From NCBI GenBank assembly GCA_002319075.1, contig NVQB01000001.1:2852001-2916000 (forward strand): 64,000 bases of DNA. Direction: 5' to 3'. This document shows, in pieces, positions 53,338 to 60,439 of the stretch. The notes under the pieces were generated by a model that saw only the letters and a list, made by a program, of their open reading frames with translations, had not been told where the DNA came from and did not search any database. Every line of letters starts with the position of its first letter. Position 1 is the stretch's first letter. Origin of the DNA: Sphingobacteriaceae bacterium (GTDB lineage: Bacteria > Bacteroidota > Bacteroidia > B-17B0 > Aurantibacillaceae). The position numbers and the translations under genes are program-made.

Positions 53338-53949
53338 TTAAGCGTTTAAAAGATCAAATAAGAGTTTAAATGTGTCGTCTGCCCCCTGAATTATTTCTTT
53401 TTGGTTCGAGGTCTTAAGCGCATAGTTGCAAAATTGCTCCATAAAAGCAGACCATAATTTACCGGTTTCTGCACCGTAACCATTAAAGTACGAAGCTCCT
53501 GATTCAGCCGTTAAACCTAAAGTGGAGCTGATGTTTTTATAGATAAATTTCCCACCTAAAGTAGATCCTTCTAACACATAAAATGCACCCATTAAATAAG
53601 AAGTAGAACGGGTCGCAACAAATCTGTTGAAGAGAGATTGTTTTTCCGGAACTTTTACGCCCAGAAATTTCAAATCTTTTTCGAGTAAGTTTGTTTTAAT
53701 GCGTTGATCAAGGTCTGAAAAATGCGGGTTGAGGATAGGAAAAATTTTTTTTTCAAAAGAAACCATTGCCAGGTACATTTTTTCAAGGTAGAGAGCATAG
53801 TCGCCAACAAGCAAGGTTTCACTCACAATAACTTTTGAAAGAGACGTCTCTTCTAATTTTTTATGAGCGGGTGATGTAACGGAGCGCAGATCCTTCAGAA
53901 AAGTATCCTTTTCGGTTGCCAGCGGCGTTTGCGTTGCATGAGGTTGCAT
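53338..53949 (-). CDS. Biliverdin-producing heme oxygenase (BphO-like)
   Basis: The 203-residue protein is an all-helical heme oxygenase that cleaves heme to biliverdin, CO and iron. The proximal ligand is His29 in TSPAHKKLEE. The conserved distal region is YLMGAFYVLEGSTLGGKFI, with the flexible glycine pair. The size matches bacterial HmuO/BphO enzymes. It lies 1 base downstream of the response regulator and 7 bases upstream of bphP, so it supplies the chromophore within the same operon. Confidence 0.93.
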   Translation of the reverse strand: MQPHATQTPLATEKDTFLKDLRSVTSPAHKKLEETSLSKVIVSETLLVGDYALYLEKMYLAMVSFEKKIFPILNPHFSDLDQRIKTNLLEKDLKFLGVKVPEKQSLFNRFVATRSTSYLMGAFYVLEGSTLGGKFIYKNISSTLGLTAESGASYFNGYGAETGKLWSAFMEQFCNYALKTSNQKEIIQGADDTFKLLFDLLNA

Positions 53950-53950
53950 A

Positions 53951-54385
53951 TCAGGAAGCTTTTAGAAAGAAATTTTCTTTGGCAGGCCTTTCATAAGTTT
54001 TCCAATCTATGCGAAGACAAGTTGCAAGTAGTTTTTTTAGATCCGAATATTTTCTGGGCTTATTTACATATAAACTAGCTCCATAGTGGTATGTGAGATC
54101 AATGTCTTCTTTGCTGGAAGATGTAGACAAAATAATTACTGGGAATCTTTTTAATTCATCGTGCGACTTTATTTCTTTGAGTGTTTCCCGGCCATCTTTG
54201 CCAGGCATATTCAAATCTAAAAAAATAACATTTGGGGTAGGTGGAGGGTTATTCAGAGAGTCGATGAGTTCCTGCCCGTCTTCCACTGCTTTTAAATTAT
54301 AATTATTATCACCTACCTCTTTCAGCGCTTGTTCAAAGATCATGATATCGTCTGCATCATCATCGGTATAAAAAATAGTACTCAT
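53951..54385 (-). CDS. Single-domain response regulator of the phytochrome operon
   Basis: The 144-residue protein is a stand-alone receiver, with acidic residues Asp8-Asp10, phosphoacceptor Asp57 in VIFLDLNMPG, and conserved Thr/Ser and Lys residues in ILSTSSSKEDI and NKPRKY. No output domain follows, as in Rcp1-type partners of phytochrome kinases. It opens the operon of three genes (receiver, heme oxygenase, BphP), separated by 1 and 7 bases. It probably takes phosphate from His534 of the kinase. The downstream target is not in the window. Confidence 0.92.
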   Translation of the reverse strand: MSTIFYTDDDADDIMIFEQALKEVGDNNYNLKAVEDGQELIDSLNNPPPTPNVIFLDLNMPGKDGRETLKEIKSHDELKRFPVIILSTSSSKEDIDLTYHYGASLYVNKPRKYSDLKKLLATCLRIDWKTYERPAKENFFLKAS

Positions 54386-54608
54386 TTTGTTGGATTTTAC
54401 TACAGCAAGTTAAGACTATTTTGTTAAATAAGACGCGTATGATTTGGACGATTAGAATTAATTAACTCCGAATGGCCCGACAGTAAAGGACCTTGAAATT
54501 TAAAAGAATAGAGTGGGGAAATAAATGGACATGTTTAAATTGAAGTGGGCTCTTTCAAAAATGATGCCACGCCGTTTAATCTTGTTTTTAATTGGTGAGC
54601 AGTAAGAT
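54386..54608. other. Intergenic region upstream of the phytochrome operon
   Basis: This gap separates the response regulator start from the stop of a T9SS protein on the same strand. I see no exact TANNTTTG box on the minus strand and no terminator. It may hold the operon promoter in a form I cannot recognise. Confidence 0.4.
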
Positions 54609-55658
54609 CTATTCAATTCTAAGATGAAAATTTTTCGTGTAGTTTTCAGAAGTCACCACGCACTGGTATAAACCAGTAGTTAACAGGCGGTTAGTATTGA
54701 TTTTAACGAGACTTGATTCTTTATCCGAATTTTGCTGTTCTGAATGTACAACTTTTCCAAAACGGTCTATGATAGAAATGTCAACCCTTCTGGGACTTCC
54801 CAAATCGATGGTAAACTCACCATTATTAGGATTCGGAAATAATTTAGAAACATCTTCTTGTTTTTTATTCATGGAAACAACAATCACTTTACTGTAAGAA
54901 ACGGTATTGTCATAATCAACTTGTTTTAAACGGTAGTAGTTATCTCCTTCCTGTGGAAAAAGATCATCGGTTTGATAAGTAAGTTTAGTGGAACTATTTC
55001 CGCCAATAGCTTTTGAATCTATTTTTCCAAGGCTTGTAAACAATGAACCATCTGTACTTCTTTCAATCTCAAAAAAACTATTATTCTTTTCACTTGCAGT
55101 AGCCCAATTAAATACAACCTGATTGTCTTGAAGTTGCCCCTCGAAGGTCAAAAGTTTTATTGAAAGTGGACTTGCCGTTATAGAGATGTTATCGATGATC
55201 ATTCCTGAATTAATAGTTAAACCACTGCCAGGTGAAAAACTTATAGTGTGAAGAGTGCTTGTGGCTACGAATACAAATCCGCTTGAAACCCAACCAAAGG
55301 ATGTATTTGTGCGGGTCACAGTACTTGAAAATGTGCCACCACTTACAACAACATCAACATTTGTAACACTCGGACTTCCGGCTACTGCCGTGGTGCGGCG
55401 GCTCGCATCGAAGGTTACGTAATAAGCGTCACCTATGGTTAAAGAAGACATTGACTGGCAAAGTCCTGCTGAAGCATCAACTTCTGAAACCGTGTTAAAA
55501 AGGTTAGATCCTCCATAAAATACTTCAGTCCCAGTTTCGGCGCTGCAGTTCCAATAAAGAGTGCCCCAGAAAAAAGTTCCATTGTTAATCATTTGTGCCT
55601 TTGTAATGGTTGTCAGAAAAGCTGATAGAATTACGAGGAAGAATAATTTTGTTTTCAT
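54609..55658 (-). CDS. T9SS-secreted protein with jelly-roll domain (copy 1)
   Basis: The 349-residue protein has a signal peptide ending near Ala21-Gln22, a beta jelly-roll-like N-terminal half (about 23-165) with NNGTFFWGTLYWNCS and VDASAGLCQSM, and then a C-terminal section SIKLLTFEGQLQDNQVVFNWATASEKNNSFFEIERS split here by family as a fibronectin-like linker. The last 80 residues are a T9SS type A sorting domain, DVSKLFPNPNNGEFTIDLG. It is a close paralogue of the gene upstream. The jelly roll resembles a carbohydrate-binding module, but no ligand is known. Exposed at the cell surface after T9SS export. Confidence 0.88.
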   Translation of the reverse strand: MKTKLFFLVILSAFLTTITKAQMINNGTFFWGTLYWNCSAETGTEVFYGGSNLFNTVSEVDASAGLCQSMSSLTIGDAYYVTFDASRRTTAVAGSPSVTNVDVVVSGGTFSSTVTRTNTSFGWVSSGFVFVATSTLHTISFSPGSGLTINSGMIIDNISITASPLSIKLLTFEGQLQDNQVVFNWATASEKNNSFFEIERSTDGSLFTSLGKIDSKAIGGNSSTKLTYQTDDLFPQEGDNYYRLKQVDYDNTVSYSKVIVVSMNKKQEDVSKLFPNPNNGEFTIDLGSPRRVDISIIDRFGKVVHSEQQNSDKESSLVKINTNRLLTTGLYQCVVTSENYTKNFHLRIE

Positions 55659-55776
55659 GTTACTTAAACTACGAGGTAAAAGTAAAATGAAGTCAATGGA
55701 TTTATTTTACATAACCCAGTCCTTTCTTACATATGTAAGGGGTTTATACTGATTACAGGTGTAAAACACGCAGGTT

Positions 55777-56817
55777 TTAGCGGATGATTAAGGGGAAGTT
55801 ATGGGCTGTAGAGTGTGTGGACACTAGGCAATGGTAATATCCAGGTGCTAATTTGTCCTGAAGATCTATTTTAACATTTTCTGCCTCTGAGGAGATGAAT
55901 TGCGTTTCAGAATGCACTAGCTCCTGTAGGGTAGTGTAGATGGATATACTGATTTTTCCGCTGATTTTAGCTGCGATGCTAAACGCGCCTGCATTTGGAT
56001 TGGGGTAAAGAGCCTTCTCTTTTGTCAAAGGTGCGCCAATGCTTATAATTTTACCGTTGGAAAAAGCCCCGTCAAAATCTACCTGCTTTAAACGGTAATA
56101 ACTAACACCGGTAAGCGGATTAAGATCTGTACTTGTGTAATGAAGCTTGGTAGCGCTGTTGCCATTACTGGCTTTTGTAGGAATTTGCTGCACATCAGAA
56201 AAGTCGCTACCGTTGGGGCTTTTTTCAATTATAAAATGAGAGTTGTTTTTTTCGGAGGCGGTAGACCAGGTAAAATCAACTTGTCCTTCTGAATAATAAG
56301 CATCAAAATGCAACAGTTCAATAGGTAAAGGACTGAAAGTAACAACAAAATTGTCCATGATCATACCGCATGTACTTCCTCCAAAACCAGAGCCGGCCGA
56401 AAAAGTAAGGGTGTGTGTAGCAGAGTTAGCTGTGAACAAAAAATAGTCACTGGTAAATCCAAAAGTGGTATTAGTGCGCGTAATAGTTGTTGAAAGAGCG
56501 CCACCACTAACATTTACGTCAATATTTGTAACCGAAGGACTGGGACAGCCTCCTGTTCTGCGGGAAGAACTAAAAGAAACAAGATAGGCGTTTCCTATAG
56601 TGAGGCCCGTTATAGTCTGACATAGTCCCGCCCCAGCATCCACTTCCACCACAGCATTAGAAGAGGAGCCACCATAGGTCGATTCTGTATTTACCTCTAC
56701 ACCGCATGCCCAGCCACTTGTGCCGGATGAAAAATCGCCGTTTGAAAGCACTTGCGAAAAACAGGTGTTTGAAAACAGACAACTTAGAACTGATAATAAA
56801 AGAAATTTTAGGTACAT
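55777..56817 (-). CDS. T9SS-secreted protein with jelly-roll domain (copy 2)
   Basis: The 346-residue paralogue of the previous gene starts at ATG 56817 (MYLKFLLLSVLSCLFSN signal peptide). An upstream extension to 57111 would run through the hppD terminator and coding region and is rejected. The N-terminal jelly roll (NGDFSSGTSGWACG, VDAGAGLCQTITG, SSRRTGG) matches copy 1 position by position, as do the PIELLHFDA linker and the T9SS sorting domain (ALYPNPNAGAFSIAA). A TATCTTTA box (56836-56843, minus) lies 18 bases before the ATG. Tandem duplication with divergence is evident. Confidence 0.88.
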   Translation of the reverse strand: MYLKFLLLSVLSCLFSNTCFSQVLSNGDFSSGTSGWACGVEVNTESTYGGSSSNAVVEVDAGAGLCQTITGLTIGNAYLVSFSSSRRTGGCPSPSVTNIDVNVSGGALSTTITRTNTTFGFTSDYFLFTANSATHTLTFSAGSGFGGSTCGMIMDNFVVTFSPLPIELLHFDAYYSEGQVDFTWSTASEKNNSHFIIEKSPNGSDFSDVQQIPTKASNGNSATKLHYTSTDLNPLTGVSYYRLKQVDFDGAFSNGKIISIGAPLTKEKALYPNPNAGAFSIAAKISGKISISIYTTLQELVHSETQFISSEAENVKIDLQDKLAPGYYHCLVSTHSTAHNFPLIIR

Positions 56818-56890
56818 GGACGTTTGGGTGAGCTGTAAAGATAGACATTTCCAGGAGGAATATCCGGAGAGAGTCAGGAAATAGAGCATA

Positions 56891-56920
56891 AAAAAAGGCA
56901 AACCTGAAGTTTGCCTTTTA
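56891..56920 (-). terminator. Intrinsic terminator of hppD
   Basis: A perfect 11-bp stem (AAAAGGCAAAC at 56893-56903 with GTTTGCCTTTT at 56909-56919) and 5-base loop lies 19 bases after the hppD stop on the minus strand. The A-rich flank gives the T-run in the RNA. It should keep hppD separate from the T9SS genes. Confidence 0.88.
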
Positions 56921-56938
56921 ATGTATTGAAAATGTAAG

Positions 56939-58102
56939 TTACAAAGTCCCTCTGAGAGCCTGTTCTCTTTCGATGGATTCGAATAAAGCTTTAAAGTTTC
57001 CTGCTCCAAACCCTTTAGCACCCATGCGTTGAATGATCTCGTAAAATAAAGTAGGACGATCCTCCACTGGTTTAGTGAAAATCTGAAGCAAATAGCCTTC
57101 TTCATCAGCATCTACCAGGATAGACAATTTTTGAAGTTCTTTAATATCTTCCTTCATAATATCCATATGTACACCTAAACGTCTTGGAATATCATCGTAG
57201 TATGCTTGCGGTGGCGGTGGTAAAAATTCAACACCACGCGCTTTTAATTCATGCACAGTTTTAATAATGTCGTCGGTAGCAAGCGCTAAATGCTGCACTC
57301 CCGGACCTTCATAAAAATCGATGTATTCTTCGATTTGTGATTTTTTCTTTCCTTCGGCAGGTTCGTTGATTGGAAATTTAATACGTCCGTTACCATTGCT
57401 CATTACTTTGCTCATAAGGGCAGAGTATTCGGTTGTAATTTGTTTGTCGTCGAAGCTAAGGAAGTTTACAAACCCCATTACTTTTTCATACCATTCAACT
57501 GTAGCATTCATTTGATTCCAGCCCACATTGCCAACCATGTGATCAATAAATTTTAATCCTACCGGCGTTGGGTTGTAATCACTTTTCCACTCTTTGTATC
57601 CTGGTAAAAATGCTCCCTTATAATTTTTACGTTCCACGAACATGTGTACGGTTTCGCCGTAAGTATAAATGCCAGAACGTACAACTTCGCCATGTTCATC
57701 TGTTTCTACAGTAGGCTCCATAAATGGTCTTGCACCACGCTTTACGGTTTCTTCAAACGATTTGCGTGCATCTTCAACCCATAACGCTGTTACTTTAACG
57801 CCATCACCGTGTTTTTTTACATGTTCTCCGATAGGAGATTCACTGTTTAACGCGGTAGTAAATACCAAACGAATTTTATCTTGTTTTAACACGTAAGAAG
57901 CTCGGTCTTTTAAACCCGTTTCCAATCCAGCATAAGCGTGTGATTGATATCCAAAAGCAGTTTTGTAATAGTGAGCTGCTTGTTTAGCATTTCCCACATA
58001 AAACTCTACGTAATCTGTTCCTAAAAGCGGAAGAAAATCCTGAGCGCCTTCAAATATTTTTTCTAAACCGTATTCTACGTTTTTTATTTCTCTAGTTGCC
58101 AT
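56939..58102 (-). CDS. hppD: 4-Hydroxyphenylpyruvate dioxygenase
   Basis: HPPD converts 4-hydroxyphenylpyruvate to homogentisate in tyrosine catabolism, using Fe(II) and O2. The 387-residue length and two vicinal-oxygen-chelate halves are typical. Iron ligands are in the C-terminal half: His in LKFIDHMVGNV, His in PGVQHLALATDDI, and Glu in EEGYLLQIFTKP. The C-terminal gate helix GAGNFKALFESIEREQ is intact. No homogentisate dioxygenase or fumarylacetoacetase gene is adjacent, so the rest of the pathway is elsewhere. The leader is about 135 bases and carries two inverted repeats. Confidence 0.95.
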   Translation of the reverse strand: MATREIKNVEYGLEKIFEGAQDFLPLLGTDYVEFYVGNAKQAAHYYKTAFGYQSHAYAGLETGLKDRASYVLKQDKIRLVFTTALNSESPIGEHVKKHGDGVKVTALWVEDARKSFEETVKRGARPFMEPTVETDEHGEVVRSGIYTYGETVHMFVERKNYKGAFLPGYKEWKSDYNPTPVGLKFIDHMVGNVGWNQMNATVEWYEKVMGFVNFLSFDDKQITTEYSALMSKVMSNGNGRIKFPINEPAEGKKKSQIEEYIDFYEGPGVQHLALATDDIIKTVHELKARGVEFLPPPPQAYYDDIPRRLGVHMDIMKEDIKELQKLSILVDADEEGYLLQIFTKPVEDRPTLFYEIIQRMGAKGFGAGNFKALFESIEREQALRGTL

Positions 58103-58132
58103 TTTTTAATTTTTTAGAATGAATAAATTTTA

Positions 58133-58158
58133 TCTGATCTGCTGAAAACAGGATCAGA
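58133..58158 (-). promoter_or_regulatory. Hairpin 2 in the hppD leader
   Basis: TCTGATC (58133-58139) pairs with GATCAGA (58152-58158). Inside it a CTG/CAG pair closes a 4-base loop, leaving a 2-base bulge. It lies about 31-56 bases before the hppD ATG, in the transcribed leader. Could be a protein-binding site or an RNA hairpin. Confidence 0.5.
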
Positions 58159-58163
58159 ATTTT

Positions 58164-58187
58164 GTAAATAAGAAACATCTTATTTAC
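58164..58187 (-). promoter_or_regulatory. Perfect 9-bp inverted repeat in the hppD leader
   Basis: GTAAATAAG (58164-58172) and CTTATTTAC (58179-58187) form a perfect inverted repeat with a 6-base centre, 62-85 bases before the hppD ATG. An AT-rich dyad of this length is operator-like. It sits just beside hairpin 2. Confidence 0.55.
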
Positions 58188-58243
58188 TCCACATGGCCAT
58201 AGATTGCGCCCTTAATATTTTTCTTCTCGACATCAATGAATGT

Positions 58244-58275
58244 CAAAAATAACGATTTTAACAGAGAGTATCAAT
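58244..58275 (-). promoter_or_regulatory. Promoter of hppD
   Basis: On the minus strand a -33 element ATTG (58275-58272) lies 20 bases before the -7 box TATTTTTG (58251-58244), a TANNTTTG match. This predicts a leader of about 130-140 bases containing the two inverted repeats. Confidence 0.55.
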
Positions 58276-58322
58276 GCAATTGAAGGCAATTGGGCAAATA
58301 ATGCGTTAAAAAATCTAGTGTC

Positions 58323-58558
58323 AAAAACCAGCATACTTATTTTGATATCTTCAACCCCAAACGAGATGAGATTTTTCTAAAGATTATGCCAAAACATACC
58401 AAATAGTTAATCTTCCGGGGCAGGAAGTTCTTAAAGGAACTATTACTGGAAGAGAAACTCAAATTAATTTGGAGAATTTTCCCTATGGAATTTATATTCT
58501 AAAAGTATCTAATGAGAACTCAGAACGCTTCTTACGAATTATAAAAGAAACGCGTTAA
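58323..58558 (+). pseudogene. Orphan, frameshifted T9SS type A sorting domain
   Basis: One plus-strand frame (from about 58323) reads TYFDIFNPKRDEIFLKI, the start of a T9SS type A domain. The next frame (from about 58382) reads KTYQIVNLPGQEVLKG and then NFPYGIYILKVSN, ending with the stop at 58556-58558. The shift lies near 58380-58390. No upstream body of a secreted protein is found, and an in-frame TAA at 58299 closes the first frame. This is a leftover of a secreted-protein gene. Its tail overlaps the rimO stop by 4 bases. Confidence 0.8.
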
Positions 58559-59868
58559 ACCAGCTTCCCGTACAAATCGAAATCGCTTGCTTCGTAAATT
58601 TTTACGGTTGCGAAATCGCCAACGCGTAAGTAAGTATCGTTGTCAGCTTTTACCAGTACTTCGTTGTCAACATCAGGACTATCAAACTCTGTACGACCTA
58701 TAAAAAAGTCACCTTCTTTACGATCTACTAAAATTTTATAAGTCTGGTTTATTTTTTCCTGGTTAAGTTTATAAGAGATTTCTTGCTGAACAGCCATTAC
58801 AGCATCTGCGCGTTTGCGTTTCACTTTTTCAGAAACATCGTCTTTTAATAGATGCGCATGTGTATTTTCTTCGTGCGAGTAAGTGAAAATTCCAAGGCGT
58901 TCAAATTTTGTTTCTTCTACCCAGCGCAGCATTTCTTCGTGATCTTTTTCTGTTTCCCCCGGATAGCCCGCAATAAGAGTAGTTCTGATTGCAATGCCCG
59001 GAACTTTATCGCGGATTTTATTTACAACGTCGATTGTTTTTTGCTTGGTAATACCACGACGCATGCTTGTAAGCATGTTGTCACTGATGTGTTGCAAAGG
59101 CATATCGAGGTACTTGTTTACGTTGCTTTTTGCATTCATTACATCTAAAACCTCCATTGGAAAACCACTCGGAAAAGCATAGTGCAAACGGATCCAATCA
59201 ATACCTTCTACTTCACTCACTTTATCAATCAATTGAGCGAGCTCGCGTTTTTTGTAAATATCTAATCCGTAATAAGTAAGATCCTGTGCGATAAATAAAA
59301 GTTCTTTGGTGCCTTTGCTGGCGAGATTTTTTGCTCTTAATACCAGTTCTTCAACAGGAACGCTAATGTGTTTTCCACGCATCAAGGGAATAGCACAAAA
59401 ACTACAGGGTCTGTCGCAACCTTCACTTATTTTAAAATAAGCATAGTGCTGAGGTGTAGTTAACAAACGTTCTCCAACCAGTTCATGTTTGTAGTCAGCC
59501 TTAAGTGTTTTTAAAATCTTCGGTAATTCCCTCGTTCCAAAGTAAGCGTCTACTTCAGGGATTTCAATTTCCAGATCTTTTTTATAGCGTTCGCTCAAAC
59601 AACCGGTCACATACACTTTTTCAACCGCCCCTTGCTTTTTTGCTTCTACATAACGTAAAATAGTATCAATACTTTCTTGTTTTGCATTGTCAACAAAGCC
59701 ACAGGTGTTAATGATCACGATTTGGTGATCGTCACTTGTGCCTTCGTGTTCTACGTCAAACTTGTTGGCTTTGAGTTGACCCATTAGTACTTCACTGTCT
59801 ACAAGATTTTTACTGCAGCCCAGTGTTACTACATTTACTTTGTTCTTTTTAAGCGTTTTGGTTTTCAT
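58555..59868 (-). CDS. rimO: Ribosomal protein S12 methylthiotransferase RimO
   Basis: RimO adds a methylthio group to an aspartate of ribosomal protein S12 using radical SAM chemistry and two Fe-S clusters. From ATG 59868 the protein has 437 residues. The N-terminal UPF0004 domain begins VNVVTLGCSKNLVDSE. The radical SAM motif is ISEGCDRPCSFCAIP (CxxxCxxC), and a TRAM domain ends the protein. A longer reading to 60021 adds 51 non-conserved residues, and a -7 box 8 bases before 59868 argues against it. The stop overlaps the T9SS remnant. Confidence 0.94.
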   Translation of the reverse strand: MKTKTLKKNKVNVVTLGCSKNLVDSEVLMGQLKANKFDVEHEGTSDDHQIVIINTCGFVDNAKQESIDTILRYVEAKKQGAVEKVYVTGCLSERYKKDLEIEIPEVDAYFGTRELPKILKTLKADYKHELVGERLLTTPQHYAYFKISEGCDRPCSFCAIPLMRGKHISVPVEELVLRAKNLASKGTKELLFIAQDLTYYGLDIYKKRELAQLIDKVSEVEGIDWIRLHYAFPSGFPMEVLDVMNAKSNVNKYLDMPLQHISDNMLTSMRRGITKQKTIDVVNKIRDKVPGIAIRTTLIAGYPGETEKDHEEMLRWVEETKFERLGIFTYSHEENTHAHLLKDDVSEKVKRKRADAVMAVQQEISYKLNQEKINQTYKILVDRKEGDFFIGRTEFDSPDVDNEVLVKADNDTYLRVGDFATVKIYEASDFDLYGKLV

Positions 59869-59876
59869 GAAGGGGG

Positions 59877-59884
59877 CAAAGATA
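59877..59884 (-). promoter_or_regulatory. -7 promoter box for rimO
   Basis: The minus strand reads TATCTTTG (59884-59877), an exact match, ending 8 bases before the ATG at 59868. It supports that start. A CTTT at about 18 bases upstream is a weak -33 candidate. Confidence 0.42.
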
Positions 59885-60052
59885 CTGAATTTTTGTGTTA
59901 TTAAAGCCGGAATAGATGAGATAAGGGGCACCCGCACCCGGCGTTGCTTTCGGGGTAGCCTTGTTGGTAAGAAAATAGTGTTAAAAACAGCATTTATGCT
60001 CGTAAACAGCGGAAGAGGCACGAGTGTAATTATTGGAGCTACTGTTTGATTT

Positions 60053-60439
60053 CTAGGGCAGATAGTTTAAATACAGACCATTCTCTGTAAATAAACTATC
60101 ATATGAAATTTTTAATGTGTCTTTACCCAAAATAGAAAGTAAGTAGGGATATTTTTCTTTTAAAGGAAACAGGGTTTCATTATTTAAGAGGATATACCGT
60201 GCCAGTGGCAAGTCGTGTTTAAAATATGCCGATGCGGATTCATTAAGGATAATATTTCCCCTATCGCGCAAAGCGATGCATAATTTATCTTTTTTTATTT
60301 TTCTTGACAAATGATTATGCAGCTGAATTACACAAGCTTTGCAGGAAATATCGCCCGTTATAATAACATATTGTTTGTTTCTGTTTGTTGTAACCAGCGA
60401 CAGTATCATTGTAACTAATATAAGTTTGATCGCTGTCAT
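60053..60439 (-). CDS. Small exported or membrane protein with CxxC motif
   Basis: I do not recognise this 128-residue protein. It has a hydrophobic N-terminus (KLILVTMILSLVTT) and then a strand plus CxxC arrangement, VIITGDISCKACVIQLHNHL, like the active-site helix of a thioredoxin-type protein. The following residues do not complete a clear thioredoxin fold. A redox or metal-binding role is possible, but not shown. The ATG overlaps the upstream gene's stop by 1 base (TAATG), so the two are coupled. Confidence 0.55.
   Translation of the reverse strand: MTAIKLILVTMILSLVTTNRNKQYVIITGDISCKACVIQLHNHLSRKIKKDKLCIALRDRGNIILNESASAYFKHDLPLARYILLNNETLFPLKEKYPYLLSILGKDTLKISYDSLFTENGLYLNYLP

Noticed and set aside
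55777-57111. Long N-terminal extension of the second T9SS protein
   Set aside because: The added 98 residues pass through the hppD terminator and the end of hppD and precede a good signal peptide, so the start at 56817 is more credible.
59869-60021. N-terminal extension of RimO
   Set aside because: The extra 51 residues have no family counterpart, and a -7 box lies between them and the normal start.
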